Both the position numbers and the translations under genes were made by a program. Source: Cucumis sativus (lineage: Eukaryota; Streptophyta; Magnoliopsida; Cucurbitales; Cucurbitaceae). Taken from it: DNA of 64,000 nt. Of this stretch, positions 1-10,966 are shown in pieces. The notes below the pieces were generated by a model. It worked only from the letters and a program-made list of their open reading frames with translations, was not told the DNA's origin and did no database searches. The stretch lies in contig NC_026657.2 of NCBI RefSeq assembly GCF_000004075.3, positions 7,936,001 to 8,000,000 on the forward strand. Direction: 5' to 3'. Within the stretch, counting starts at the first letter, position 1; the number at the start of each line of letters is the position of its first letter.

Positions 1-106
1 TTTACATGGTTTTTTCTTCTATGCTCTTTTTTTCATATTTTAGTAACTAGAATTCAGACGAGTGTTTATTGGTTTTGTTCTTTATTATTTTTTTTTTTTT
101 TATTAG

Positions 107-3100
107 TGGTGGAAGAGGAAGAGATTTGGATTTGAGGAATGATAGAGAAAGAACGAGAGGGCGTGGTGGAGGAGGCGGTGGCTCTGGTAAAGATAAAATT
201 GACGCTCTTGGTAGACTCTTGTAAGCATATTTCGTCTATTGGTATCTTGTTTGGGTGCCATTTGTCTTACATTATTTGTTAAACTTATTGTTTATTAAGC
301 TTATGGAAGATTGTGTGAATGCTCTTTTATTTTGAGTTATTTTTTTTATCTATGGTGAAAAATATATCTACAAATAGTGATTCATGAGGTTGAAGGTTAA
401 TGTTAGATTATATAGTTGCCTTCCCCCTCAGCTTATTGGGTATTTAACAAGGTATTAGAGAAGATGGTATAGGAGGTCTTGTGTTCAAACTCCTGTAGTG
501 TTATTTACTCTCCATTTGATATTATTGATTTCTACTTGCTGGGACTTCTCTAAATTTCAAGACCATGATCAGGGGAGTGTTAGATGATATATTATTAATT
601 TTTCCATCATCAACTTAAACTTTTAGGTTAGTTGGTGATTTAACTCTTGATTTTCTAGAATTTTGATATTTTCTTCTTTTTCTCTTCACTTCGTGTTGGC
701 CACGATCATTTTGTGGGGAAACATATAAAGGTACGCAGAACACGATGATCAAACTTTAAAACGGAAACCTTTAATCAATTACGCATATATAGGCTTGAGA
801 AAAATTTCACAGAGAGTATAATTTAGTCTCATGGCTTTCAAATGTTCTATTCCCTTTTTGTAGTGCTACCACTTGACACTATATCTTTATAATTTGGGGT
901 GGTTTATTAACAATTTTTAACTAAGTTGTTGTGAGGGTCCAGGTTCCTTTATATAACTGTTTATGATTGGTTGGTGAAGATTGAGTAAGCCAAAGTGGAT
1001 GTTTGAGAGGAATTCAAAAGTTATGCATAATGCATGTAGGATTTGTTTTTAACAGCAGTGTGATATGGTTGATCTTTTATCGATTGATGTTTGCTCGTTT
1101 TAATGAACTTCAGGACACGAGTCTTGCGTCATATGGCTTCTGAGTTAAACTTGAATATGAGGAGCGATGGATATGTCAAGGTTGAGGATTTGCTAAAGTT
1201 GAATTTGAAAACATTTGCTAATATTCCACTGAGATCGCACACAATTGATGACATAAGGGAGGTTGGTCGAATGGTTTTCTTCTATACATGCTTTAGCATC
1301 ACTCTAATTTGTAGAACCAAACTGATATGTAACTTATCTTTTCCATTGGTCAACAATGCTTTTGGATGTTGATTCATCTATTTATCTCGATCCCTTATCT
1401 CTAGAGTATTGTTTATCTCCTAAGCTCAATTAGAACTTTACCACACATCTGCTCTGGACTGCAATTTTGATCCATTTACACAACTTGTTAATTTGCTGTT
1501 TGATTTTGTTTCTATAAGCATCTAGCATTGACAAATAGTTTTTCCTTTTCAATGTCAGGCTGTTAGGAAGGATAATAAGCAGCGTTTCAGCTTCCTGGAT
1601 GAGAATGGAGAGCTCTTAATTCGAGCAAACCAAGGCCATACAGTCACGGTTATTTTCTATCTTTATAAACCATCAACTATGTTGGGGGACTATTAGTCAA
1701 GCTGATTGATTGAAAATTTGTTGATGGCTTCATTTAAGTCAAATGCATTTGATGCTTTTTAATATCGACTTATCTATGGAATGAAAAATCCATTTCATCT
1801 TCTTTACTATATAGGATCGTTTATTTAAGACTTCCCCACCACTTTTAAGATAGTGATAATGGAGCCAAATTGGTTATTTTGTCTACACCATCATAAATCG
1901 GAAGAACTTTGTTTGCAGGCGGTTGAAACAGAAAGCTTATTAAAACCAATTCTTTCGGCTGAGGAGGTGCCAGGTATTATGATTCAATGTTCTTATATTA
2001 ATCTTTCCTCCTTGATGTCCACGATGCGAGTATTTATGCATTTCAAACTTCTACTTTTGTGATTCAATCGATCACTATCTTCTTCTCTCTCTCTACATAC
2101 AGTATGTGTACACGGTACTTACAAGAAGAATTTGGAATCAATTCTGGATTCTGGTTTGAAACGCATGAAAAGATTGCATGTTCACTTCTCATGTGGTTTG
2201 CCAACAGATGGGGAGGTTATCAGTGGTAAGTTAAGGAAAATCTATTTGTTATATTTTCCCTGAAATTTCTTTCCAATAAATCATGATGTCGCTTTGATTG
2301 ACAATTAGTGGCTTCTACAATCGCACATTTTCAACTATTTATCTATAGTAAATCAGGACGACTTTTAGGGTTTGCATCTAAGTTTCTTCACAAGTAAATG
2401 AGATAACTAAATTCATGTATTGCTGTTGATGTTAACGTTTTCTAAACCATTTTTCATATATCCATGATCATATAAGAAAGGATTCTGACATGAATATGAG
2501 GCCCTATACTTCTAAATTTATAACAAATTTAGCCTTTGTACTTTACAATTTATAACGGTTTAGGCTCTATACTAATAAATATTAGTATGATTTAGTGAAA
2601 TCTTTTTATGCATGTAAATTGATAAATTGATGGAAAATCAAATTTATTTATAAACGAAAAAGTCTGTCGGTAGAATTGTTGGGTAATGAAAATATACTTA
2701 ATTTTTATGATAGGGACTTAATCATTACTAAGTTAAGGTTTAGATACTAAATTATTACAAGTTTAATAGAATGTGGACTGGATTGTTACTAACTAAAGTT
2801 AAAGCGAACTTTCTTCTTATTTTTTAAAATCTGACAGGCATGAGACGAGATGTAAATGTTTTAATCTTTCTTGATGTTCAAAAAGCTCTTGAAGGTACCG
2901 TTGAACACTCTTTTCTTTTCAATTATGGTATAACAATAAGTGAATGAAACATAATCTGTGTTTGGTTAAAACATGATTTCAGATGGAATGAAGCTTTACA
3001 TTTCGGACAATCGGGTCATTCTGACTGAAGGTTTCGATGGGGTGGTGCCGATGAAATACTTCCAAAAAATTGAGTCATGGCCGAACCGACAACCTGTTCC

Positions 3101-3107
3101 ATTTTGA
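107..3107 (+). CDS. TPT1: tRNA 2'-phosphotransferase (TPT1/KptA family), 5'-partial
   Basis: Removes the 2'-phosphate left at the splice junction after tRNA ligation, using NAD+. Seven exons are visible: 107-220, 1114-1261, 1559-1648, 1919-1973, 2103-2225, 2838-2894, 2983-3107. All introns are GT-AG. They splice to 236 residues ending in PNRQPVPF and TGA. Family motifs seen in order: the LTRVLRHMASELNL block (Arg-His pair), IRANQGHTV, VHGTYKKNLESIL, HVHFSCG and RRDVNVLIFLDVQKAL. These carry the Arg/His residues used for 2'-phosphate and NAD+ binding in KptA/Tpt1. The N-terminus is rich in Gly and Arg (RGRGGGGGGSG), a plant-type extension. Exon 107-220 opens with the last base of a split codon, so at least one more exon lies upstream of the window. 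Identity is firm; the N-terminus is unknown. Confidence 0.93.
401..644 (+). mobile_element. TRIM-like miniature LTR element relic (fossil)
   Basis: Two short LTR-like segments, 401-449 and 578-644, both begin TGTTAGAT with ATATA close behind and end in or near TTTAAC(A). Between them, the first is followed by AGGTATTAGAG, resembling a primer-binding site matching initiator tRNA-Met (TGGTATCAGAG). The second is preceded by the purine run AGGGGAG, resembling a polypurine tract. There is no coding capacity. Size and layout suit a terminal-repeat retrotransposon in miniature. The two end repeats have diverged strongly, so it is old and broken. It lies in the 893-bp intron between the first two visible TPT1 exons. 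Confidence 0.5.
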
Positions 3108-4176
3108 GCCTGGATCAAATGGTACGTGATCAAGAATTTCTTGAAAAGATGAACTGTGTCTTAATCTAAATAAGGTTATTAAAACATTCAATGTTTGATT
3201 TGAACCAGATAATCGTTCTGTGCTATCTTGAATGGTTAAACGACACAAGTTTCATTTGGATTTGGAACTTGGGAAATCTTTGCATTAAACTTGGCTGCAA
3301 ACACAACAGAAGTCTTTCATATGAACTTCTTGGAGAATCATTCGTGAAGATTTGGCAACAATTAAAATTTCTTGGTGCTTGCCTCATTGGAGACTGATCT
3401 GAGAACTTACGTTTTGGTTTGTCTCGGTCAATTATTTACTAACGATTCTTATGTATACAAAAAACATATAAAGAGGACTTGTTTTGTTTATATATTATCA
3501 AGTCTTGATAATCGAGTGTTTGGTCCATCAATTTCATTTGTTGGTATTAAATGAAATTTGTCCATATCTTTCATTTATCTTTTAAACATAATACTGATTT
3601 TTTTTCTCTCACGTATTAAAAAAAATCTAAATTATTTAAAAAGAGCCAACACTCCTACTTAAAAAAAACTTTTTATGAACATTTTGTTTAAAAAAAATGC
3701 GTTAAGAACATTTTATTTTATGTGAGTATATCTCCTCAATTGATTTAGGTATATATTCTTGATAGTTGATAAAAGTTTATAGGTTCGGATGTTGAATTTT
3801 CTTTATTGTTGAATTTTCTTTATTATTTCATGTCTAACTAATATGAGATGCAAGAAATTAGAACTTTTTAAACTCTAAAAAAGAAAGACGTAGATAAGAT
3901 TTGACAAATTTATGAAAATGTAGATCGAAATATGTATAAAATGTTATGTTAATTGGAAAATTATTAATACAAATAATAATAAATCAACACCTTAAATTAT
4001 TCTTTACTTATCCTTTACAATGGAAAATTTGTTTTCAAAAATGGATGGGTAAATAAAAGGAAAATTGTCAAATATGAATACAATATTTACAAAAACAAAA
4101 AGAAAATTGTTTGAGTACTTTGTTTGTAATTTTTTTTTTAATTTTTTTAAAAAAATACATAAATAAAACTTTGGTT

Positions 4177-4180
<4 letters not shown>
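3108..4180. other. intergenic, TPT1 3' flank
   Basis: Holds the TPT1 3' untranslated region and then very AT-rich DNA. The short ORFs at 3191-3397 and 3372-3554 have no recognisable features and lie in the transcript tail. Nothing else is supported. Confidence 0.6.

Positions 4181-4219
<39 letters not shown>
4181..4219 (+). repeat. 39-base A homopolymer flanked by 9-bp direct repeats
   Basis: An uninterrupted run of 39 A residues sits about 150 bases upstream of the next start codon. CTTTGGTTT occurs immediately before it (4169-4177) and immediately after it (4221-4229), as would a target-site duplication around a poly(A)-only retroposed insertion. A microsatellite expansion is the simpler alternative. 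Its length is probably polymorphic and prone to assembly error. Confidence 0.75.
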
Positions 4220-4224
<5 letters not shown>

Positions 4225-4355
4225 GGTTTAATTCGGGGGCTCGATTATAAAAAAAAAAAAGATTTATTTGGACCGGCGCAAAAATATCCCGGCCGGTAGT
4301 GGAGGAGGTGGATCGGGCAACCCAGATCACCACCAGCACCTACGGAACGCCGTTT

Positions 4356-4373
4356 ATGGAGGAGGAAGCATGA
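4356..4373 (+). promoter_or_regulatory. 5-codon uORF overlapping the main start by ATGA
   Basis: ATG at 4356 reads M-E-E-E-A and stops with TGA at 4371-4373. The stop overlaps the ATG at 4370 that opens the glycosyltransferase-like gene (shared ATGA). Ribosomes that initiate at the uORF would terminate exactly on the main start. A reinitiation or dampening role is inference. Confidence 0.5.
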
Positions 4374-7055
4374 GATTTTGCACCGAACGACGCCGTTTCC
4401 TCTTCTTCCTTCCCCTCGTCTTCTTCCTTCCCAATCTCCTCTCCCGTCAGTTTCATCCCTCTCTCTGATTCTCTCATATCATTTCGAGCTTTTTCCGTTT
4501 CTTGTTTATCCATCTAACGTTCAATCATTTGATTCAGTTTTAGAGTTGCATCATGACCTAGCCTCGACTCAGCCCGACAAACGAAGCAAGAAATTCGACC
4601 ATTTAATTCTTGGCCCTGCCACCGGCCAAGGCCTCTCCGATCGCTTGCAATGCTCAGGTTCTTATTGCTTGCTCCTATCTTGTTTTCACGCCCTAATGGT
4701 GGTTTGAATTGATTTGTTTCTGTTCTGATTTATTCTCATTCAATGCAACTATTAATTTGTTTAGTTGAAATACAACTTCTGCTTTACCATGAGATTTATC
4801 TTTAGAATTTGATGTCCTGTTCCTAGTTTCAAGCTAATTTTGTTACTCATTTTCTGTAAACATACGGGTCGTGAATGGTTTTGTAATGTGATTCCTCTAA
4901 ATTGTGTGTTGGATCTCTATAATGTGATTCCTCTCATTGTTGATGTTAGCTATGCTATGTGGCTGCCTCAAACTCTTCTTGCTTATATCTGTACTTTCAA
5001 TTTTTTTGCAGGCACCAAAGCGCTCAATAACACCCATTTGCCTGATACTTCTAATTCGGCCGATTCTGGGGACAGCATTCACTTTGTGACGGTCTTTACC
5101 ATATATAATGCTTCACAGGATTCCAAAGTGATTGGGAGATCAACTGACGTTGTAAAAGTGGGGGATGCTTCATATAATAAGGTGGAGAGGTCGATGGCTG
5201 TTTTGAATGTCTTCATCAATTTCATTCAGGTACTAATATGCTGATTTTTTAATCTAATTTGATGAGTCCCTAGTATAACGTTAGAGAGGTTGATATTGTG
5301 AGTTAGAGCTAATAACACCATGAAAGGAAAGGAGGCCTTGTTTCACATTCGGTTTTTGTCACAATTGGGTAGCTCTTTGGTATGTAATTCAGTTTTATGA
5401 AGTACTTTGTTTGAGAGGAATATGACAAATCTTTAGCTAAGCTTAAAGGGGGTGATTGAATGCCTCTCTTCTAGTGTTCTTATAGAAGAGTTAAAAAATA
5501 GTCCTCTAGCTCTTCTTCTTATCGACCGGAGCCTTTATTTTGCATGTATAATATTGATATTTATTCATGTGAGCTCTTGTGTTAAGCTTGTTTCCCTTAG
5601 GCCCATCTAAGCATTTATTCTCTTACAATTTAGATCTCTGCTTTCTATCATATTGTTTCTATTTTCTTAGGGACTACACAGTCCATCTAACATGTTTAAC
5701 CAACTGCAGGTTTCAATGCCCCAGAGTAATGTAGTGATTTTAACTGATCCAGCTTCAGATCTACCAGTACGTAGAAATAGAGTAGCTGTGTTTCCAATAC
5801 AGGGTGAATATTCACGAGACACATTGATGCTTCAAAGAATCAGGTCTTACATTGTAAGAGCACATCTCATTAACATATAGGTAGAATATTTCTACTGGAA
5901 TTATGAAGATGTTTGATGTTTCCCTACTTTTTATAATAATATCTGGAAAAACACGTAATATGAAGGCATAAATCTACATTTTGTCTCAAACATTGACTTG
6001 CGAGTTGTTGATGACTGTAAAAGAAAATATTTTTGGGACTACTTCATGAGGTTGTTTATACAAATTATGCAGAGCTTTCTAGATGCAAAACTTGATGAGC
6101 AACGACAGGGTACAACACATATCAATCATTACATCTTCACAGACTCAGATATGGCAGTGGTTGGTGATTTAGGAGAAATTTTTCATAAGCATCCGAAGTT
6201 TCATTTGGCTCTCACTTTTAGAAATAACAAAGCACAGCCTCTGAATTCAGGGTTTATAGCTGTGAGAGGTACTGAAGATGGAATTCGAAGGTATATGTCC
6301 TAAATCTATTCAACGTGTTGATGCTAAGCGATTCCATACCATGTGTGGTTCTATGATTCAAATGAAGAGTAAAAGAGGGGGTGTTTCACAAATGTTATAT
6401 AATTTTCGTAAAAACAGGTTGGGCTAGTAAGTTTTACCTTTATCATTCATACTAATTTGTTTCCACTGATGGAGCTGTCTACGGATTTTGTGCTAAAGAA
6501 CCCTTCTTGTTTGAGCTTTGGTGTTCTGCAATGATTTTAAAACACACGTGATTATGCAGGGCCAAGACTTTTCTCGAAGAAGTACTGAAGATATACAGTT
6601 CAAGATTCATGAAAGCATCACGAATGCTTGGAGATCAATTAGCTCTTGCATGGGTTGTAAGGTCAAATCCCTCATTTGATGCAAGGAAATTCAGCAAACC
6701 AGAAACATTTGTTGAAGAAATCAACGGTGCTTCAGTGCTTTTCTTACCATGCGCCTTGTACAATTGGACACCACCAGAGGGCGCAGGTCAATTCCACGGC
6801 ATGCCCTTGAATGTCAAGGTATCAAATTACTAGAGAAAATAACAATCTATAAGATTTCATTCCTCTAGTTTGAAAGGAGATGAAATTCTATCTCCAATGT
6901 CCATAACTTTTTTTCCCGAAATGCAGGTTGTTCATTTCAAAGGATCAAGGAAACGCCTAATGCTTGAATCTTGGAACTTCTTTCAATCCTCTTCCAGCAT
7001 CTCAGACATGCTGTGCCTTATTTTAAGTAGTGGTCGAACAAAGTATGATTTCTAA
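4370..7055 (+). CDS. type II membrane glycosyltransferase-like protein (nucleotide-diphospho-sugar transferase type)
   Basis: Seven exons: 4370-4445, 4538-4657, 5012-5229, 5710-5853, 6073-6290, 6560-6818, 6927-7055. They splice to 387 residues. After a short basic start (RFCTERRR) comes a hydrophobic segment at about residues 8-25, fitting a Golgi-type signal anchor. Residues 210-212 are DSD inside HYIFTDSDMAVVGDLGEIF, the DxD-like metal and nucleotide-sugar site of GT-A folds. Later blocks are FRNNKAQPLNSGFIAVRG, MLGDQLALAWVV and the conserved VVHFKGSRKRLMLESW near the end. I recognise it as a plant-wide family annotated as glycosyl-transferring or nucleotide-diphospho-sugar transferase, but donor and acceptor are unknown. 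The start was chosen because it is the first in-frame ATG after a stop; a tiny uORF overlaps it. Confidence 0.85.
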
Positions 7056-7580
7056 ACTGAGTTTTGGACAATATCTTAAACAGAAAACAAGAGAGAGTTG
7101 TTTTTTTTTTTTCCTTCTTTTTTTCTCTTTTTTCGTTTATCTCGGAAATTCCTTCATTTGAGGTTCAAAAGCTTTGTCTGTATGTTTGTGTAACCTTTCC
7201 TTTAAATGTGAGATTTGGTCCATACTTTTATAAGGTCTTTCAACTTTTCATACATTTCAATCAAAGATAGATTTTTAAGTGAATCAAACAATTGATGTAT
7301 CCAAATTAACGGTGACTCGTTGATAGTTAAAAAAGATGAATTTGCCCTTAAATCTATTTTTAAACTACACGAACTGATCACGTCTCTCACCACAACAAAT
7401 ACAGAAAGAAATTCAATAACAAAGAATCGATCAAAAACTTCTTTGAATAATCATTTATGATGTAATCTTCGACCAAGCTGTGTACCAAAATATACTTTAC
7501 CTTATAATTATTATCACTTCAATTGAACTCATATTATTCATTAAACGAAGCCTACAATATAATACAGTGAAATTCTTAAA
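7056..7580. other. intergenic, 3' flank of the glycosyltransferase-like gene
   Basis: Holds a T-rich 3' untranslated region (pyrimidine run 7098-7130) and AT-rich spacer. No gene is seen. The U5 snRNA gene points towards this region from the other side. Confidence 0.6.
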
Positions 7581-7589
7581 CTGAGTCGC

Positions 7590-7725
7590 AGGATTTCCTC
7601 CAAAAAGGAAACCCTTCCAAAAATAGGCGTATGCCGCTGAATGCGTCGAGCACACGGTATTCTTTAGTAAAAGGCGAAAGAATAGTTCGCTCTGTGCTCA
7701 ACGCGCGGCTGCGTGAATTCATCTG
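7590..7725 (-). ncRNA. U5 snRNA: U5 spliceosomal snRNA gene
   Basis: On the minus strand, 7676-7662 reads CGCCTTTTACTAAAG, the invariant U5 loop I that aligns exon ends in the spliceosome. It is closed by CTATTCTT/AAGAATA and by GAGCACA/GTGTGCTC, the U5 stem I arms. Downstream comes ATTTTTGGA (7624-7616), fitting the Sm-protein site, then a GGGTTTCC...GGAAATCC 3' stem-loop. AGTTTAA at 7582-7576 fits the plant snRNA 3' box (AGTNNAA). Plant Pol II snRNA promoter elements lie upstream in the same orientation. The 5' and 3' ends are estimates from TATA spacing and the 3' box. It probably encodes a functional U5 because all core elements are intact. Confidence 0.92.
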
Positions 7726-7740
7726 CTATGTGGTAATCCT

Positions 7741-7793
7741 ATTTTATATTCATTTCCACCCCAATGCTCTTTGAAAATTATCGATGTGGGACT
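7741..7793 (-). promoter_or_regulatory. U5 snRNA promoter: USE plus TATA box
   Basis: Minus-strand AGTCCCACATCG at 7793-7782 matches the plant snRNA upstream sequence element. The TATA box AATATAAAAT is at 7750-7741. The 31 bases between them fit the longer spacing known for Pol II-transcribed plant snRNA genes. Confidence 0.88.
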
Positions 7794-7799
7794 TCTGAG

Positions 7800-9667
7800 A
7801 GAACTCAATTTGAGCACACTGTTCGCGCGTCTCTAGTACTAATCGTGGTCCAGCTTCCTTGATCGTTGATTTCAATGACACCACCTAACATCTGACGGTT
7901 CACATCCAATTCAAAAATAAGGGAAGAGAAAAGGGAGAGTTTATATTTATTTGATTACAACATTTTTTATGTATTTAGAAAGTTTACTTTTTTTTCCCTC
8001 TTTATTTTAATAATTGATTAGCTGAGAAAAGTTGTTTAAATTAATAAGTTGGAGGTTTTAATTAATCTAATTCTCTAAGTTTAAGAGTATATATTGATTA
8101 ATTGAAATATAGATACGCTCGACAATCTATTTATTTACGTAATTTAAAATTTTATTATACTTTGATTCATTTTATAAATATTTTGATTCATTTTAACATA
8201 CTCATTTGCTAAGTTTGTAAGTTTTTTAATTAGAGAGCTTTAAATAGAAGTAAAAACTCAAACTGATACAGTGGGTCAGGAAATTAATGGTCATGTTAAT
8301 CATCTTCAGTACTTGATGTTATTAATTATCTTATCCCTTCAATTAATAGATTAATTCAACAAAAGAAGTCAATTCTAAAGTGAATTTTCATATGTATCAT
8401 TTAATTCCAAGGCAACAAAATTCTTCAACCATTACGAGGATTTTGAATCTGTCAATGGATAAAACAAATAATCTTCAAACCTTTATGCTTAATTTCCAAT
8501 TAATCACATATATCAACTTATCTCAAATTTACTTCCTTATAATGTACACAAACTAGCAATTCAAACAAATACTTTGACATTTGAAATAGCTCCAAATGCT
8601 TTGGAAGCAGCATTTTCAAAGATAAGGACTCTCATCATGAAAGCAAAAATACTTGCATTTTGTCAAATGTAAATAAATGAAGATACTAGAAGCGTATGAT
8701 GTTATTTTGAGTGATATTATTAATTCGTGAACCATTGAACTATGCTCGCTAACAATTTGTATACTACTAATGAAAAAACGATATGAGACAAACTTGAATA
8801 CAAAATGAAACATATACCCATTCTAGAAAGTAGAAGAAAGAAAAGGACATGTAAGAGTATTCTAAAGGCAGCAAACCAACGACTCCTTCCCATCTCAAGC
8901 AGTTCAAATTTTCATTCATCGAGGTTCATCACTATAAGCAGATTAAGCATCATATTTGCATTTTAACTTGTGCACGAAAAAGAAAGTACTACTAACGAAA
9001 TGCTAACAAACCTAGCTAGCAAAAGAAATGATGTGCAATGGTAAAGGATTAACTCAGGAACAGCATTGAGAGCATAGAAACAGAAACTTTCCAACATTTC
9101 AGAAACAAGGTTTGACAATGTTAGCTTTTCATAGCAGAGAGGGTTGTGTTTGTATCATCGACAATGCGGTACACAGGAACCATGTTTCTGGTAAAAAAAA
9201 GGCTTATAATGAAAGGATTCAAAGTCACAAAAGAGGGACTAACAAAGAAGGTAACAGGAATTTAGTTAAATCACTAAGCAGAAAGAGGGAAATAGAAACT
9301 ATTTTGTGCTATTTTTATTAAGTTGCACAGCATTGATACAGGTCCACAAATCATGAAATGGGTTTATCAGTCATAAATTCTACAATTGTAAAGCTACAAC
9401 AATTACATGCCGCCAACAAAAGGAGAAAAGATGTGCCTGGAATTCTTCGAATAATAGCTTTCGAAGTTCTCGGTAAACAATATCGAACGATCGACAAAAA
9501 CTTCAGTGATGGAAGTAGTAAAAGGTTCCTCCTTGTATGTCATTCCATTAATATAAATTGAAAGGCAATCATAGCAATGAACATAGAAATGTCAAGCCAA
9601 CCAATCATACGAATCATAATGAACAAGAATCAAAGTAGCCTACCGTGTAAACGCCGAACAATTCCTG
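7800..9667. other. intergenic between the U5 and epimerase genes
   Basis: AT-rich spacer that should contain the upstream part of the U5 promoter and, from about 9300, the 3' untranslated region of the minus-strand epimerase. Short ORFs at 8616-8813 and 9112-9561 show no known motif. A TATAAATATTTT-type repeat fragment lies near 8170-8185. Confidence 0.6.
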
Positions 9668-10966
9668 CTAACCAGCAGCTTTCTTCCCTTGTGAATAATA
9701 ATTCATATACCACCGGACGAACTTCTTCAGCCCGGTCTGCAGATCTGTGGTTGGCTTATATCCAAGTTCCCTCTGAGCCAAGCTGATATTGGCATGAGTA
9801 AACTGAACATCACCATTCCTTGGCAACTTCATTATGTTCCTCTTTGCTTTCATCTTCAAAAGCTTCTCCAAAATGCTCACAAGATCCGACACCGGCACCG
9901 GCGACGTATTCCCTAAATTGAAAACCCGAAGTTGCGCTGGTCCCTTTTTCTTCCCTCCACTACCAGTGCTCTTCTCAGCAGTGTCCAAAGCTGCCAAACA
10001 ACCCTTCACAATATCATCAATGTAGGTGAAATCTCTAGCCACAGTACCATGATCAGCACCTTCAAAGATGGGAATGGACTTTCCTTTCAAAATATCTCTA
10101 GTGAAAAAGAAATAAGCCATATCAGGCCTTCCCCAAGGTCCATATACAGTGAAGAACCGCAGCCCGGTCAGTGAAAGTCCGTAGATATGATTGTAAGTAT
10201 GTGCAATCTCTTCTCCAGCCTTCTTCGTCGCTGCATACAGACTTGCCGGTTGATCGGTCCGGTCCTTCTCCGAGAAGGGCACTTTAGTATTCAATCCATA
10301 AACAGAACTAGAAGATGCCCAAACAATTGAAGGCTGTGGATTTGCAGATTTACAAACCTCTAAAAGACTAACTAGGCCAGCTATGTTGCTATGAACATAA
10401 GAGCTAGGATTTTCCATAGCATACCTAACGCCGGCTTGAGCAGCTAAATGCATCACATGAGTGAACGGAACAACTTCAAAAAGCTTCTTCAACAGAGCCG
10501 AATCGTTAATATCGCCTTCAACAACGAACACGCCAGTTCGTTCCAAAAGGGCTTGACGAGCTCGTTTTAGGGATTGATCGTAGTAGTTGTTGAAATTATC
10601 GAGACCAAGGACGCCGTCGCCACGGCGCTTCAGTGCCACAGAAACATGAGTTCCGACGAATCCGGCGGCGCCGGTGACGAGAACAGAGATCCCATTACGA
10701 GACCGAACTCGAGCCGATGAACGAACCCTTTTCTCCCAAGCGGGTCCGCCCCAATCGTAAGTACTTAACGATCGACGGGAGTGATCGGACGGCAGCGGCG
10801 ACGACGACGGCGATCTGAAGAAGAAGATCAAGATCGACCCAAGGATAACTAAGGACCAGAATGTGAGCTTGGTTAACGATGAATGCCACCGGAGTCTATG
10901 AATGTAGGGCGACTTATCCATCTTAAACTTCCCCGGCGTGGAAGGAATGTTATCGAGATGGGACAT
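9668..10966 (-). CDS. GAE: UDP-glucuronate 4-epimerase, intronless
   Basis: Interconverts UDP-glucuronate and UDP-galacturonate in the Golgi, supplying the sugar for pectin. A single 432-residue frame, the usual length and intronless form of plant GAE proteins. The N-terminus MSHLDNIPSTPGKFK is cytosolic, followed by a transmembrane anchor at about residues 31-51. The Rossmann motif VTGAAGFVGTH (residues 97-107) binds NAD+. WASSSSVYG (about 216-223) and Y244-x3-K248 form the short-chain dehydrogenase catalytic set. The start is the conserved family MSHL. Which paralogue (GAE1 to GAE6) cannot be decided here. Identity is firm. Confidence 0.96.
   Translation of the reverse strand: MSHLDNIPSTPGKFKMDKSPYIHRLRWHSSLTKLTFWSLVILGSILIFFFRSPSSSPLPSDHSRRSLSTYDWGGPAWEKRVRSSARVRSRNGISVLVTGAAGFVGTHVSVALKRRGDGVLGLDNFNNYYDQSLKRARQALLERTGVFVVEGDINDSALLKKLFEVVPFTHVMHLAAQAGVRYAMENPSSYVHSNIAGLVSLLEVCKSANPQPSIVWASSSSVYGLNTKVPFSEKDRTDQPASLYAATKKAGEEIAHTYNHIYGLSLTGLRFFTVYGPWGRPDMAYFFFTRDILKGKSIPIFEGADHGTVARDFTYIDDIVKGCLAALDTAEKSTGSGGKKKGPAQLRVFNLGNTSPVPVSDLVSILEKLLKMKAKRNIMKLPRNGDVQFTHANISLAQRELGYKPTTDLQTGLKKFVRWYMNYYSQGKKAAG

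Noticed and set aside
4004-4339. 111-codon minus-strand ORF with a long Phe run
   Set aside because: It is the antisense reading of the 39-base A tract and flanking DNA; the Phe run is simply poly(A) read backwards.
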